Assembly (NCBI GenBank): GCA_905221605.1
Contig: CAJNDS010002746.1
Span: forward strand, 102,889 to 166,888
DNA from: Symbiodinium natans
Lineage: Eukaryota > Sar > Dinophyceae > Suessiales > Symbiodiniaceae
Reading direction: 5' to 3'
DNA length: 64,000 nt
Shown here one piece after another: positions 42,718 to 53,445 of the stretch. Both the position numbers and the translations under genes were made by a program. How positions within the stretch are numbered: the stretch's first letter is position 1; every line of letters starts with the position of its first letter. The notes below the pieces were generated by a model. It saw nothing but the letters and a program-made list of their open reading frames with translations, ran no database searches and had not been told where the DNA came from.

Positions 42718-43067
42718 CTACCCTAGAGTTTAGGTTTAGGGTTTAGGGTTTGGGGTTTGGGGTTTGGGGTCTGGGGTCTGGGGTTTAGGGTTTAGGGTTT
42801 AGGGTTTGGGGTTTGGGGTTTGGGGTTTGGGGCTCAAGGGTTTCCAAAACGATGTTAGCCATAGCATAGCTCATGGACCAGTGCTGCTGCAGTGTCGACA
42901 CCTTTCGTGCATTCCGTCACGCCCGCACCTGCTCGGCTCTTCGTGTTCGAAACAGTGAACCCCAAACCCTAAACCCTAAACCCTAAACCCTAAACCCTAA
43001 ACCCTAAAACCCGATTCTAAATCCCATGCCCTGAACCCTAAACTCCAAACCTTACCTCACCTCAAAC

Positions 43068-43118
43068 CTCTTGAAAATCAAAGTGCATGCGCAGGCCATG
43101 GGGGCCAACGGCCAGGAC
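43068..43118 (-). CDS. Exon candidate (VLAVGPHGLRMHFDFQE)
   Basis: Acceptor GGAAAG|GTC, donor GAG|GTTTGA, exactly 17 codons. Confidence 0.52.
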
Positions 43119-43723
43119 CTTTCCTAACTGTGTGGCTCAAATATTTATAGGGTCAGGGTTTAGGGTTTAGGGTTTAGGGTTTAGGGTTTAGGGTTTAGGG
43201 TTTAGGGTTTAGGGTTTAGGGTTTAGGGTTTAGGGTTTAGGGTGCAGGGTTTAGGGTGTAGGGCTTAACCGCGCCTTCCATGAAGGTGAAGGTACTGAGA
43301 AAGGAACCCCAACCCTTGCTTCTCCAATAACCAAGGGATATACGTCAAACTTTAACATTCCTACTAAACAAAGCAAAAACAAAAAGTTTAAAGTGCAACT
43401 ACTGGCTAAGTGCGGTTTAGGGTTTAGGGTTCAAGGTTTAGGGTTTAGGGCTTAGGGCTTAGGGATTAGGGTTTCGGATACGACTGAGTATGCCTGCCCC
43501 CTGAGCTTCTGTGGATGTGAGGGTGTTTTTTCCCACCCGCCTAGCCACAGCAATGCGGGGTCCGTGTGAGGGTATAAGACGTGGGGTTTGGGTCCTGAAG
43601 GCAAGTGGCCTGCGAGGTACTGCCCAACGCTGTGGCCGTGCCACACCCTAACACCCTAAACCCTCAACTCGAAAACCGAAACCGCAAGCCCTCAACCCTA
43701 AATCCTAAACCCCAAACAAGCCC

Positions 43724-43807
43724 TCAACCGCGCCATCTTCGCGCTGATCTTGTATAAGGATGCGGATCAAGCCTCAGACACTTCTTGAGCAGATCTTTGG
43801 GGCCTGG
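43724..43807 (-). CDS. Exon candidate resembling a protein-kinase C-lobe end
   Basis: After GGGCTAAG the frame reads PGPKDLLKKCLRLDPHPYTR then SARRWRG and TGA. KDLLKKCLRLDP resembles the helix before the final conserved Arg of Ser/Thr kinases (DLLxKxLxxDPxxR). No upstream DFG or HRD motif was found, so kinase identity is only a suggestion. Confidence 0.42.
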   Translation of the reverse strand, partial: PGPKDLLKKCLRLDPHPYTRSARRWRG

Positions 43808-44312
43808 CTTAGCCCTGTCCTTTTGTGAACCTAAAACCTCAAACCCTCAACCTTCAACCTTCTTCATAGGGTTTAGCGTTTAGGGTTTTGGGATAAACCC
43901 TGACCCTAAACTTTCCTGGGCCTGCCGTTTTCGGGGCTTTGGGCGTTCTGTTGCAACCACTGCTGTTCTTGTCCAGTTCTCTCGGGAAAGCTAAAACCCT
44001 ACGCCTTCGACCCTAAACCCTAAACCCTAAGCCCTAAACCCTAAACACTAAACCCTAAACCCTAGACAACTCATACAGGGGTTGACGATCCCAAAAGGTG
44101 GCGAAGCTCAACGGCCCTTGACACTAGACCCCTTCGTTGTGCAACTACCCCCCCTTAACGGGTGCAGGGTTAGGGTGTAGGGTTTGGGGTTTAGGGGACC
44201 CCTAAACCCTAAACCCTAAACCCTAAACCCTAAACCCTAAACCCTAAACCCTAAACCCTAAACCCTAAACCTAAACCCTAAACCCTAAACCCTAAACCCT
44301 AAACCCCAGACA

Positions 44313-44400
44313 CTTTAGGTTCCAGGAGGGTCTGCGGGATGGCGACCAGGTTGGAGGAGTCCCTTAAGAGCCCCAGGACTGCCTTGTTCTTGAAGGTTCT
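44313..44400 (-). CDS. Exon candidate (FKNKAVLGLLRDSSNLVAIP)
   Basis: After AGTACCAAG the frame reads FKNKAVLGLLRDSSNLVAIP then QTLLEPK; donor AAA|GTGTCT possible. Confidence 0.52.
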
Positions 44401-45071
44401 TGGTACTTGTTAACCAATTGGAGTGTTTAGGGTTTAGGGTTTAGGGTTTAGGGTTTAGGGTTTAGGGTTTAGGGTTTAGGGTTTAGGGTTTAGGGACTGC
44501 ACTTATAACTATACATGTAACCATATTAGGGCACTTTGGGGGCTCACAAGTGGGTTAAAAGGACAGGCTTATACCCCTTTTATACCCTGTAGAACCCCGG
44601 GGGGCCTCTACTTCAGAACCCTTTAAAGAAGGTAAGGGAACATATTCAGGGACCATGGAACTACCCCTAGACTTGTGGTAGGTGGCGATTCTAGAATTTT
44701 CCCGTAACTGCCCCGACAGGTTTTTTTTGCCACCCGCAGAGCTGACACTCAGGCCACGTTGCAGGTTCTTAAGCGAATAGTAGATGTGAACATTTCTCCT
44801 GAACCCAGGAGGATCTTCCTGGGACCCCAAAGGGGAGATTGTGAACCGCTTCGCCCATGCGTCCCTCTGATGTTTTGGAGCTTTTCGGTCTGAACTGGCA
44901 CCCTCAACCCTAAGCCGCCTTCCCATGAACCTCGAAGGTATCTCTCAATTTCCAAAACCGAACAAATCGACTTTGAACCCTTTGGTGCAACTCTAAACCC
45001 CAGATGAACCCCACAATCGACCCTACGATTTAAACCCTAAACCCTTACACCCTAAACCCCAAACTCTAAAC

Positions 45072-45170
45072 GCTAAACCGAGGTGCGCGTGTCTGGAAAC
45101 GCCGTGGTGTTCTCCATTGCATGTACACGGAGGCATATGAGCTCATCTGGCTCCTTGGTGTCTGTGGCTT
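45072..45170 (-). CDS. Exon candidate (TKEPDELICLRVHAMENTTA)
   Basis: Island between repeats; frame TDTKEPDELICLRVHAMENT then TAFPDTRTS. Acceptor AAAGCCACAG likely. Confidence 0.55.
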
Positions 45171-45228
45171 TTAGGGTGTAGGGTGTAGGGTTCTCGGTTT
45201 AGGGGTTAGGGTTTAGGGCTGTTAGCGA

Positions 45229-45274
45229 ACAAGAAAGTCCAGTCTACCCACAGCTCCGGCATCTCATGAGAGGT
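45229..45274 (-). CDS. Exon candidate (TSHEMPELWVDWTFLFA)
   Basis: Acceptor CGTTTTGTTTGCAG is textbook. A donor at TGG|GTAGAC would shorten it to TSHEMPELW. Confidence 0.5.
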
Positions 45275-46248
45275 CTGCAAACAAAACGCATGCAATACCT
45301 CAGTGAATAAACCCGAAACCCTAAACCCTAAACCTTAAACCCTGAACCCTAAACCCTGAACCCTAAACCCTAAACGCTAAGGCTTTCGGGAGGAGGGCAT
45401 GGTAGACTTCGAAACATCAAGCTCCAGGCGTGCAGGGCTTCAGAAGTGTCAGGGCTTGGAAATTTGTTCGTGTGAACCCTATCTAGGAGGGTAGCTATAA
45501 ATTAAACTTCTAGCTGCCTTACTAAGAAACCCCAAGAAGACCAGGCAAAGGTAGAGTTAGAGTAAAGCACCACAAAGCTATAAACCCTAAAGCCTGGGTT
45601 TCTCCAGGCTTCAACCCATGCACTTCGTTGATGATCTCTGCTATTACTGCTGGCAGTGGTGTTTGGCCGGGCGTCTAAATCTGCATCCTGCCACACACGT
45701 ATACCAACCTGGCCAGGCTTGGGTTTAGGGTTGAGGGTTGAGGGTTTAGGGTTCATTTTTTGCCACCCGACTAGCCACAGCAATGCGGGGCACATTGGTC
45801 GGAGAAGGGAAAACCGAAACCCAAGCAGCTTAAACCTGCGTGGGGTATCGCCTTACAGGCATTCAGGGTAGGAAATGAGCGGCTTGGACACATTCAGGAG
45901 GGGGTCTCAGCACTTCAACGGCATCAGGACCACACACACGCCGGTACATTTAGGGTTTAGGGTTAGGATTTAGGGCTTCGAGTTTAGGGTTTCGGGTCTA
46001 AGGTTTCTAGGGTTGAGCTCAACACAATCCGAACATGAAGAGCAGCATCTGACTCCACTGACATGCGAAGCACAGCAAACTACCTGGCACATTCTGGGGC
46101 GCACGAATCCACACACACCCCTCCCTGCCCTAAACCCTAAACCCTAAACCCTAAACCCTAAACCCTAAACCCTAAACCCTACACGCTAAACCCTAAACCC
46201 TAAACCCTAAACCCTAAACCCTAAACCCTAAACCCTAAACACGTCGCA

Positions 46249-46432
46249 AAACCCGAACATCGCCCAAGAAAGAAGTGCAAAGCCCCGCAAGCCCTTGTAA
46301 GCTCCCTCTCTTACAATACGTCAGCCCCTTGCAACCTCCTCCCTTCATTCTCTCGAAAACCGATCCAAGGACTTCAGCTACAGTACCTACTTCTTTCTTC
46401 TGTCGATAACCCTCTGGGCAGCACGTCTGGCC
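46249..46432 (-). CDS. Exon candidate of about 61 codons
   Basis: Acceptor AGGGTTCAG|GGC. Frame reads GQTCCPEGYRQKKEVGTVAE, VLGSVFERMKGGGCKGLTYC, KRGSLQGLAGLCTSFLGDVR. The length and lack of stops are better than average for the window. True donor not fixed. Confidence 0.57.
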
Positions 46433-46517
46433 CTGAACCCTGAACCCTAAACCCTAAACCCTACACCCTAAACCCTTTGTGCAGCAGGACCCCCCCCCGC
46501 CGCTGCCTGCCTCGCCC

Positions 46518-46579
46518 TTATTCCCCCGCAGCCCAGGACAACCACCGACCCAGCACTGCTGACTGCAGCTTTAGGAAGA
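46518..46579 (-). CDS. Possible C-terminal exon (LQSAVLGRWLSWAAGE)
   Basis: After CAGAACAG the frame reads FFLKLQSAVLGRWLSWAAGE then TAA. Confidence 0.42.
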
Positions 46580-46766
46580 ACTGTTCTGAGAAATTACAGG
46601 ATTACACAGCTAGAAGCTGAAGGGCCACATTTCCCAGACTCAGTGCTGCTGACTGAGGCCTGAGATTGTGCAAACCCTAAACCCTAAACCCTAAACCCCA
46701 AACCCTAAACCCTGAACCCTGAACCCCAAGCCCTAAACCCGAACCCCCAAACCCTAAACCCTCCAC

Positions 46767-46838
46767 CTGGTAGCTCTCCAGGGTCTCGCTCTGGGCGTCG
46801 TTGAGGAGTGCATACGCCAAACATCGTCTCAGGGAGTC
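46767..46838 (-). CDS. Exon candidate (LAYALLNDAQSETLESYQ)
   Basis: Donor CAG|GTGGAG; frame LRRCLAYALLNDAQSETLES then YQ. Helical. The acceptor lies in or beside the repeat. Confidence 0.53.
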
Positions 46839-47124
46839 GAAGGTTTAGGGTTTAGGGTTTTGGAGTTTAGGGTTTAGGGTTTGGGGTGTAAATTAGGGTT
46901 TAGGGTGTAGAAACCCTAAGAGTTTCAGGACTCAAGAGGCTTTACGGCCCCAAGGGATTTGGGGTTTAGGGTTTAGGAACTCAAGTTCAGAGGTTCAGGT
47001 TTTGGGGTTTTGGGTTTCGGTCTCTTGGGATTTAGGCATGGAAAAATCATTCGAGCGACGTGCCTTGCAATACATTTGCTAGGCCCACAGCCCCCACAAG
47101 AGTCATAACATGCAGCATGTAGGG

Positions 47125-47215
47125 GTTGCCGAAACTGGGGAACCTTATTGGGGTCCTTACAAGTAGGGGATCCTACTGTTTGGGGGTCTATATTGGGGGT
47201 CCCTGATTCTCGGAA
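47125..47215. mobile_element. MITE-like element, family B, good copy
   Basis: GGTTGCCGAAACTGGGGAAC, CTTATTGGGGTCCTTACAAG, GGGATCCTACTGTTTGGGGG in order; inverted ends GGGG(G)TT..CGAAA / TCGGAAAACCC. Confidence 0.65.
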
Positions 47216-47287
47216 AACCCTAAACCCTAAACCCTAAACCCTGAACCCATGTAACAGGCTTTGGGCAGGTTCCCGTAATGCCAGCGC

Positions 47288-47530
47288 AGTCCTATACTAG
47301 ACCCGCGAGGAAGCTAGGAATAAGAAGGGCGCCCTTTTTGTTGGCTGCACTTAGGGTAGTTATAAATTCATTTTTTAGCTGCCTTATTAAGAAACCCAAT
47401 AAGGCTAAGGATCTAAAGATACAGTAAAGCACCACAATGTTCTAGAGTATCCTATAGGAAAAGGGTACCCTTGTATTTTAGAATAGCCTAGGAACAGAAT
47501 GGGCACCCTTTTTTGTTTCAAGGGGCTTAG
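47288..47530. mobile_element. MITE-like element, family F, compound
   Basis: CTAGGAATAAGAAGGGCGCC, TTTTTAGCTGCCTTATTAAG, CAGTAAAGCACCACAATGTT and a terminal CCTAGGAACAGAATGGGCAC. Fragments recur at 39722-39842 and 45488-45583. Confidence 0.55.
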
Positions 47531-47578
47531 CCCACAGCCGACAGACACAGCCGCGGCACACCCTGTTCACACGGACAG

Positions 47579-47795
47579 CTACCTGCCCGCACTTGCTGGT
47601 TTAAACTTGTCAAAGGGGAGAAGTTTGACGGAAGCTTCCTGCCTGAAATCATCACCCTCTCGGGTAGCCATTAAAAGCCGCCGATGTTTTCCTAAATATG
47701 ATCCTCTCACACCCAAACAGGGAAAATCTAAAATCCCCCCAGGGCCTACCAAGCCTTTCTTTGCAACTAAGATGACAGCAAAGCTAGACGAACTC
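47579..47795 (-). CDS. Open frame of about 70 codons, probable exon
   Basis: Reads FAVILVAKKGLVGPGGILDF, PCLGVRGSYLGKHRRLLMAT, REGDDFRQEASVKLLPFDKF. An opposing plus frame of similar length exists; minus preferred for consistency. It follows a family-F inverted-repeat element. Confidence 0.45.
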
Positions 47796-48450
47796 AATCT
47801 CCAATGAAAGAAGTTCTCTCATGTTGCCACCCTAAACCCTAAACCCTAAACCCTAAACCCTAAACCCTAAACCCTAAACCCTAAACCCTCTACCCTAAGC
47901 CCTAAACCCTGAACCGAAACAGTGTATGCTCTTACAACCCCGACCTGGCCCAGGATGTGGATGAGACGATGGAGAATCCCAAAGCTCTTCCCCCGCAATT
48001 CGCCACCCGCACTGCACGCACATCCAGCGCCCGCATCCCCCCCAATTCAGTAAAGAGGTTTAGGGTCTAGGGCTTGGGTTTAGGGTTTTTTGAGTTGTGC
48101 AGTGGCTGAAGAGAGAATGCACGCAACAAGCGCAGGAATGTGCTCAGCAAGAAGTGTCTACCAAAGCACAGACGGGGAGAAAAGGATCGACTTTGTCCGT
48201 TGTCCGGCTACCCAGTACAGGAGCTTTCAGCAAGCACCTTCCAATGCAGCCAGCGTGCCCAGGAGCAAGCATGCATAAGGAAACCCTTGTAATAAGTAAC
48301 CTAACCCAAAAACGTCAACGCTAAGCCCTGAACCAAGAAACAACACAACCAATGACCACAAGGTCGTTGCTGAATATTTGAATGCGTGGTTGACAATGAT
48401 ATTCTACTTGAACTGATTACGCAAGCTCATGTGCTGCTTGAAATGCTTAC

Positions 48451-48560
48451 TTGAATTGACATAACCTTTTGGTAAATTGTTGAATGCACACACTTCTGAA
48501 CAGACTATTCAAGCGACAATCCCCAAAGGCTCGAAATGGACCCTTTGCCTTCGAGAACGC
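48451..48560 (-). CDS. Exon candidate with GTAAGC donor
   Basis: Acceptor GTATCAAG|GCG, donor CAA|GTAAGC, 36 codons plus two bases: AFSKAKGPFRAFGDCRLNSL then FRSVCIQQFTKRLCQF. The following intron (48360-48450) is AT-richer and telomere-free. Confidence 0.62.
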
Positions 48561-48635
48561 CTTGATACTATTTTCAGTTTAGAGTTCGTGGATCCGTACA
48601 CCCTAAACCCTAACCCTAAACCCTAAACCCGAAAC

Positions 48636-48742
48636 CATCAGGTCCTGCCTGCTTGATTCGCCATCCTCCCAAACAGCTTCTTCACTTGCCGGGTAGTAGT
48701 CGAAGTCCACAGACTCTGTGGCCTCTTGGAGGCTCGGGGTCC
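48636..48742 (-). CDS. Exon candidate, acidic (ESVDFDYYPASEEAVWEDGE)
   Basis: Acceptor CCTATTAG, donor ATG|GTTTCG, 35 codons plus two bases. TPSLQEATESVDFDYYPASE then EAVWEDGESSRQDLM. Composition and exact boundaries make this one of the best coding islands. Confidence 0.72.
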
Positions 48743-48834
48743 CTAATAGGTTTGCAATTGGGCTATAAGCAATTGGCAATTGGGCTATAAGTAAATACCA
48801 TGAACCTCCAAGTCAGCATGCTACTGGGTAAGGT

Positions 48835-49015
48835 CACATCTTTCTTCACCCGACAAACAAGTCCACCCTCCTTCCTCCCCTGCCCCCTAAGTTCTGGGTA
48901 AGGTCACATCTTTCTTCGCCGTACAAACATGTCCACTCTTCTTCCTCCCGTACCCCCTGTTGGATAAGGTAACATCGTTCTTCACCCTGCAAGTCCACTC
49001 GCCCTCCCCCCTCCC
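48835..49015. repeat. Three tandem units of about 62 bp
   Basis: GGTAAGGTCACATCTTTCTT then CAAACAAGTCCACCCTCCTT, repeated with few changes. Confidence 0.8.
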
Positions 49016-49158
49016 CTCCCTGCCCTGTTCGAAGAAAGGGGCCTGGAAATAAGCCGGTCGCTTCTCCGCCCTCCTGGAACCCTCTACTCCATACCTCATG
49101 GTAGCCCTTTGAGAAACAGGGTTGTAGATAGGTGGGGGCTTTTTTCAGCGTTTAGGGT

Positions 49159-49251
49159 TTAGGATTTAAGGCTGGACATGTGTTGCACACGTCGCCAGCC
49201 CGATCTCAGATGATGGCGTTCAAGTTCAAGTTCCAAGCAGGGTCTCAGGGC
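49159..49251 (-). CDS. Exon candidate with stop codon (ALRPCLELELERHHLRSGWR)
   Basis: Acceptor CCATCGTGCAG|GCC, 30 codons and TAA formed inside a telomere-like repeat. It could therefore also read into a retained repeat. Confidence 0.58.
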   Translation of the reverse strand, partial: ALRPCLELELERHHLRSGWRRVQHMSSLKS

Positions 49252-49311
49252 CTGCACGATGGCACAATTTCAACGCAGGGGCCGGTCTTTTCAAGCCTGT
49301 TTGGCAGTCCC

Positions 49312-49418
49312 CAGAGACTCCAATATCCCTGAATAAAGGAATATACCTTAGATCATATTAGGGATCCTACTATATTTTAAGGTACATTCCTGAATCAAGG
49401 GATTTTGGAGTCTCCGGG
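49312..49418. mobile_element. MITE-like hairpin, family I
   Basis: CAGAGACTCCAATATCCCTG at left, CAAGGGATTTTGGAGTCTCC at right: near-perfect inverted ends. A half copy lies at 11524-11574. Confidence 0.75.
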
Positions 49419-49494
49419 TCATGATGCATTCCAAGGTTTCAATGCGCCTTCTAAGATGCGGTGCGTCCTCGGGCCATGAGAAAAGACCCGGACG
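49410..49494 (-). CDS. Exon candidate (LFSWPEDAPHLRRRIETLEC)
   Basis: Acceptor ACTGCTTGCAG; frame RPGLFSWPEDAPHLRRRIET then LECIMT; it runs into the family-I hairpin, so the true end is before about 49410. Confidence 0.5.
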
Positions 49495-49799
49495 CTGCAA
49501 GCAGTCACCCTAAACCCGAAACCCGAAACCCTAAACCCTAAACCCTAAATCGCCTAAACCCTAAACCCGAAATCCCAAACTTCGCATTGCGACTCCAGGC
49601 GAATGCAGAGATCCGCCATTCGGCTCTCGCGGAGCCAGCGTTGCTCTGAGTCTGGTCGGGTGACACCTCTATGCCGACCCCGAGCAAAAGTGCAACCCAG
49701 TCGACCAGCAAACTCCAGCATCTAGTCCTTTTCCCCACATCTCTCAACCCTCAACTCTCAACCCTAAACCCTAAACCCCTGACCCTAAACCCTAAACCC

Positions 49800-49910
49800 A
49801 AGAGGCCACGAAAGCCAAGTCTGATCACCAAACCCCAGGCCGTCTGAGGCCGCGTCGTAAGAAACGGCGATCGACAGCTCGCAATCTACGAGCTCGAGAC
49901 TCACGCCCGC
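49800..49910 (-). CDS. Exon candidate (AGVSLELVDCELSIAVSYDA)
   Basis: Acceptor AAATGTGCAG|GCG; frame continues ASDGLGFGDQTWLSWPL to the repeat. Clear beta-like composition; no family recognised. Confidence 0.66.
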
Positions 49911-50191
49911 CTGCACATTTGAATTTGAGCCTTAAACCCTAAACCCTAAACCCTAAACCCTAAACCCTGAACCCTGAAACCCTAAACCCTAAACCCTGAA
50001 CCCTGAACCCTAAACCCTAAACCCTAAACCCTAAACCCTAAACCCTAAACCCTAAACCCCGAACCCTGAACCCTGAACCCTGAACCCTGAAACCCTAAAC
50101 CCTAAACCCTGAACCCTAAACCCTGAACCTTAAACCCTGAAACCCTAAACCCTCAACCTCAGGTGTGTACATGACTCGGGGATTTGGGCTT

Positions 50192-50493
50192 CACTTTTTC
50201 CAATAACCAAGGAAAGAAAACAAGTTAAACTTTAAAATTCCTATTAAATCTTAGGGGCTGAACACCCTTGCCCAAGAGATTGACCGTTTTATTTGTAATA
50301 GGCTTTTATAGAACCAAAAAGGTTCAAGGTCAACTACCCAGCCCTTGAGAAACAAGGAAACCCAAAAAGTTTACAGTTCAACCATTGGCTAAGCAAGTAA
50401 GTCTTTAAAGGTTGAACTTCAGTTGAACTCTAGTATTCCGTCTAAATAAGGAAACCCAACAAAATTATAGTTCAACTATTCGGTTGTTCGGGT
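50192..50493. mobile_element. MITE-like elements, family G, two or three in tandem
   Basis: TTTCCAATAACCAAGGAAAG, AAACCCAAAAAGTTTACAGT, ACCATTGGCTAAGCAAG; then a further unit ending ATAGTTCAACTATTCGGTTG. Single copies at 41170-41273 and 43316-43411. Confidence 0.6.
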
Positions 50494-50564
50494 GTAGGGT
50501 GTGACCGCCTGAAGCTTTCTTGTGGTGACAGCAGGTCCTGGTTGTTAATATACTACAGGTCTAC

Positions 50565-50643
50565 CCGGAGGCACATCCGTAGAAGGGTTTATGGTCTTTA
50601 TACGTTCACAGGGATTGTCATGGAAGAGGGTATATGACCACAA
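50565..50643 (-). CDS. Exon candidate (LFHDNPCERIKTINPSTDVP)
   Basis: Acceptor GGAGCTGAAAG, donor CCGG|GTAGAC, LWSYT then LFHDNPCERIKTINPSTDVP. Confidence 0.55.
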
Positions 50644-50717
50644 CTTTCAGCTCCAGTTGAACCCTGAACCCTAAACCCCTAACCTCTAAGGCGCAGGGAA
50701 TTAATGTTGACGGATGC

Positions 50718-50856
50718 CCTGAAGAAGGGTTTCGACTCTCGCACACGCGCGCGGCAGACAAGCATTGACGGTCTGGGGAACATGTTGAACTTGATCATCA
50801 TCACTACTGTCCCCCACCAAGCTCATATCCAACATCCACATTGTGGCTTACCCATA
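50718..50856 (-). CDS. Exon candidate (DSSDDDQVQHVPQTVNACLP)
   Basis: Frame MWMLDMSLVGDSSDDDQVQH then VPQTVNACLPRACARVETLL. Acceptor GGGTAAG; donor uncertain. A plus frame of 114 codons overlaps (50704-51048). Confidence 0.48.
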
Positions 50857-51086
50857 CTGTCCAGCGCAGTGCCAATATATGGAACCATAGGTACCTTGAA
50901 TGATGCACAGCATGTACAAAGCATGTGTCAAAATTTCTTTGGGTTTTGCTGGTATGGGGTTTTGGGGTACCTCTATCCATCATCAAACTGCAAACGGACC
51001 TCTGGGCAACGTCTGGGTTATGTCATAACCCTAAACCCTACCCCCTAAACCCTTAACACGGAACCCTAACCCCCAAACCCCAAAAC

Positions 51087-51167
51087 CCCGCAGTGTAAGC
51101 ACAAAAGCGGCCTGCCCACTGCGGCCGCCTTTGCGGCCCGCGTAGACCAAGCAAAGGTCCGAGGGTC
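51087..51167 (-). CDS. Exon candidate (DPRTFAWSTRAAKAAAVGRP)
   Basis: Acceptor TTTGGCCCGCAG|GAC; continues LLCLHCG up to the repeat. Confidence 0.5.
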
Positions 51168-51186
51168 CTGCGGGCCAAAAGTCAGT

Positions 51187-51275
51187 TGAGTCAGGGAAAC
51201 ACACACATACACACGCACACGCCCACACGCATACATATACTCACACACACACTCACTCACTCACTCACGGCACTC
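51187..51275. repeat. CA and CACT microsatellite
   Basis: ACACACACATACACACGCAC then CACTCACTCACTCAC. Confidence 0.85.
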
Positions 51276-51381
51276 TGACAAGTCCTCATGTCATGGCCCA
51301 GCAGGTGGCCGATTAGGATGCCACGGGAACACATACGTATCCATGTGTGTTGTGTGTATATATATATATATATATGGTACA

Positions 51382-51500
51382 GCATATATATGGGTGGTTG
51401 TCAAAATTATGGTCCCTTTTTGGATCCCTATTATAATACGGCACCTACTATTTAGGGTACCCCAAAAGGGATCAGAATTTTGACAACCACCCATATATAT
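51382..51500. mobile_element. Hairpin element in AT repeat
   Basis: ATATATATGGGTGGTTGTCA at left and TGACAACCACCCATATATAT at right, near-perfect arms extending about 38 bases, beside a TA dinucleotide run. Confidence 0.75.
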
Positions 51501-51560
51501 AGACATACGCACACCCGCACATCCTAAACCCTAAACCCTAACCCCTAAACCCTTTTGAAC

Positions 51561-51602
51561 CTGGAAGCTGCTTCATGCCAGGACTGAGGGTCGCGCCAGT
51601 CG
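51561..51602 (-). CDS. Small exon candidate (DWRDPQSWHEAAS)
   Basis: Acceptor CTGACTAG, donor CCAG|GTTCAA, 13 codons with partial codons both sides. Confidence 0.45.
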
Positions 51603-51795
51603 CTAGTCAGCAGAGACCCTAAACCTAAACCCTAAACCCTAAACCCTAAACCCTAAACCCTACACCCTAAACCCTAAACCCTAAACCCTAAACCCTGTCC
51701 TTCTTTGGCCAGAGCCGCATAGGTGACCAAACTTTGCGGCTTTGCACCTGGCGAGCCCCTACAGCCACTGTACCCAGGACTGGGTGTTTCATGTC

Positions 51796-51905
51796 AAGGG
51801 CTTAGGGTTTAGGGTTTAGGGTTTAGGGTTTAGGGTTTAGGGTTTAGGGTTTAGGGTTTAGGGTTTAGGGTTTAGGGTTTAGGGTTTAGGGTTTAGGGTT
51901 TAGGG
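51796..51905. repeat. Perfect TTTAGGG array
   Basis: About 15 perfect units, then degenerate ones. Confidence 0.95.
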
Positions 51906-52411
51906 CTAGGGTTTAGGGCTTAGGGCTGAGGGTTTAGGGATTAGGGTTTAGGGTTTACGGCTGGAGGCCTTAGGGTTGACTGAAGGGTTTCGGTAAACCC
52001 CCCCCCCCCCCCACAAAAAAAATGGGGGCCGGAGCCTGTCCTGGCACTTCCAAACTCCCACCCGCCTTTGAGGGAGGTGAGGGTTTGGGGTTGAAGGTTA
52101 ATCCCTAAGCCCCAAGCCCTCAACCCTAAACCCTAAGCCCTAGACCCCAAAACCGCTTTGTTGTGTAGAAGGCTACTATGCTTGCCAGTTTGGTCATTGT
52201 GTAGGGCTGGTTTGCGCGTGCAAGCTTCGCTACAAAATCACCCGCTAGATTTGGAGCTCAAGAAAGGCCATTGTGTCCTAGATGGTGCGGTAGACTTGGG
52301 GTTTAGGGTTTTGGGTATGAAGTGTAGTTGGAAGGGTTCAGGGTGTATAGGGTTTGGGGGTTACCCGTTTAGGGACTAGGGCTTTGGGTGTTGTTCGTTT
52401 GCTGTTTCTAC

Positions 52412-52513
52412 AGGGCTCATCTGGCACGTGGCGTTGCAGAGCAACAAGCACGCGCCTGGCGCATCGAAGGTGAATTCCAATCTGCCACCATCATCATCTT
52501 CAAGGATAGAGAC
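52412..52513 (-). CDS. Exon candidate, phase 0-0 (VSILEDDDGGRLEFTFDAPG)
   Basis: Acceptor GGGTTTCCAG|GTC, donor CCT|GTAGAA, exactly 34 codons, ending ACLLLCNATCQMSP. Acidic start and beta-like core. The frame stays open upstream as well. Confidence 0.67.
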
Positions 52514-53078
52514 CTGGAAACCCCAATGCCATGTCCAGATCCACAGCAGGGAAGGAGGGTTCAGGTTCTTGGTTGGGTGTCGGGCTTACTTAAAGTTTCG
52601 AGGTTTGGGAGTTTAACGATACGACCAACCTAAACCCTGCACCCTGCACCCTAAACCCTAAACCCTACACCCCAAACCCTAAACCCTAAAATTGAAGGTT
52701 TAGTGGTACTCTGGCCCTGAGAGGGTTCGGGCGGGTACCCTTCTGAGTTTCTGGAGCCTAGCCTCAGGTTGGCAGGTTAGAAGGTTTAGGGTTCGGGTTT
52801 AGGGATTACACCCGCCAGCCTGGACCCCACAAACCCTGGTACCAAACGCCGCCAACTCAGTCATGAAACCCCATGACGCCAGAAGACCGAACATCGAAAC
52901 CCTAGCTAGAGTACCTGGGTTTCCTGAGGAGTATGGTGGTTTCCCTTGTCATGTTACATTAGACACCCTATTCAAGTCCCCTTCTGAAACCACCCCTGTG
53001 CGTTCACCAAAAAAGTGATGGAGGATGCTACCTACTTCTCGAACTCCCGAATCCCCTGTGCGAACTTAGGTGCGGAGC

Positions 53079-53181
53079 CTTCGTTGTGCGAAGAAGATGG
53101 AACGGCGGCGGTCCGGGATTTGTGTCGTTGACTTCTAGCCAGACGGCCTGCTTGAAGGTTTCATGGGCAGGGGCCCAGGGG
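53079..53181 (-). CDS. Exon candidate (HETFKQAVWLEVNDTNPGPP)
   Basis: Acceptor CTCCTAAG, donor AAG|GCTCCG (GC); continues PFHLLRTTK. The open frame continues past the donor to a stop. Confidence 0.6.
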
Positions 53182-53351
53182 CTTAGGAGTTAGTAAAACA
53201 AGCCCAACAAACCAAAAGCCACCCTCAATCTAAGAACCCTCAACCCTAAACCCTCATGTTGGACCCGCTAGTTTTTTATTCAATTTACTATTTTTTTTTT
53301 TTTTTTTTGGGGGGGGGGGGTTGTAAGTAGGCTAGAAATATGGCTTTGTAT

Positions 53352-53445
53352 TGCTCAAGGGGCCCTAGGGGTGACTTAGGGGTTATTTGGGGGCTACTTA
53401 GGTATATAAGGACTATATAAGGTCTACAGAAGGGTTATGTACAGA
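53352..53445. mobile_element. Repeat element, family L
   Basis: GGGGCTACTTAGGTATATAA, GGACTATATAAGGTCTACAG, also at 42030-42117 (GGGGCTACTAAGGTATATAG). Confidence 0.55.

Noticed and set aside
47499-47807. Plus-strand 102-codon frame
   Set aside because: Starts inside a repeat element and lies antisense to a minus frame that agrees with the local coding strand.
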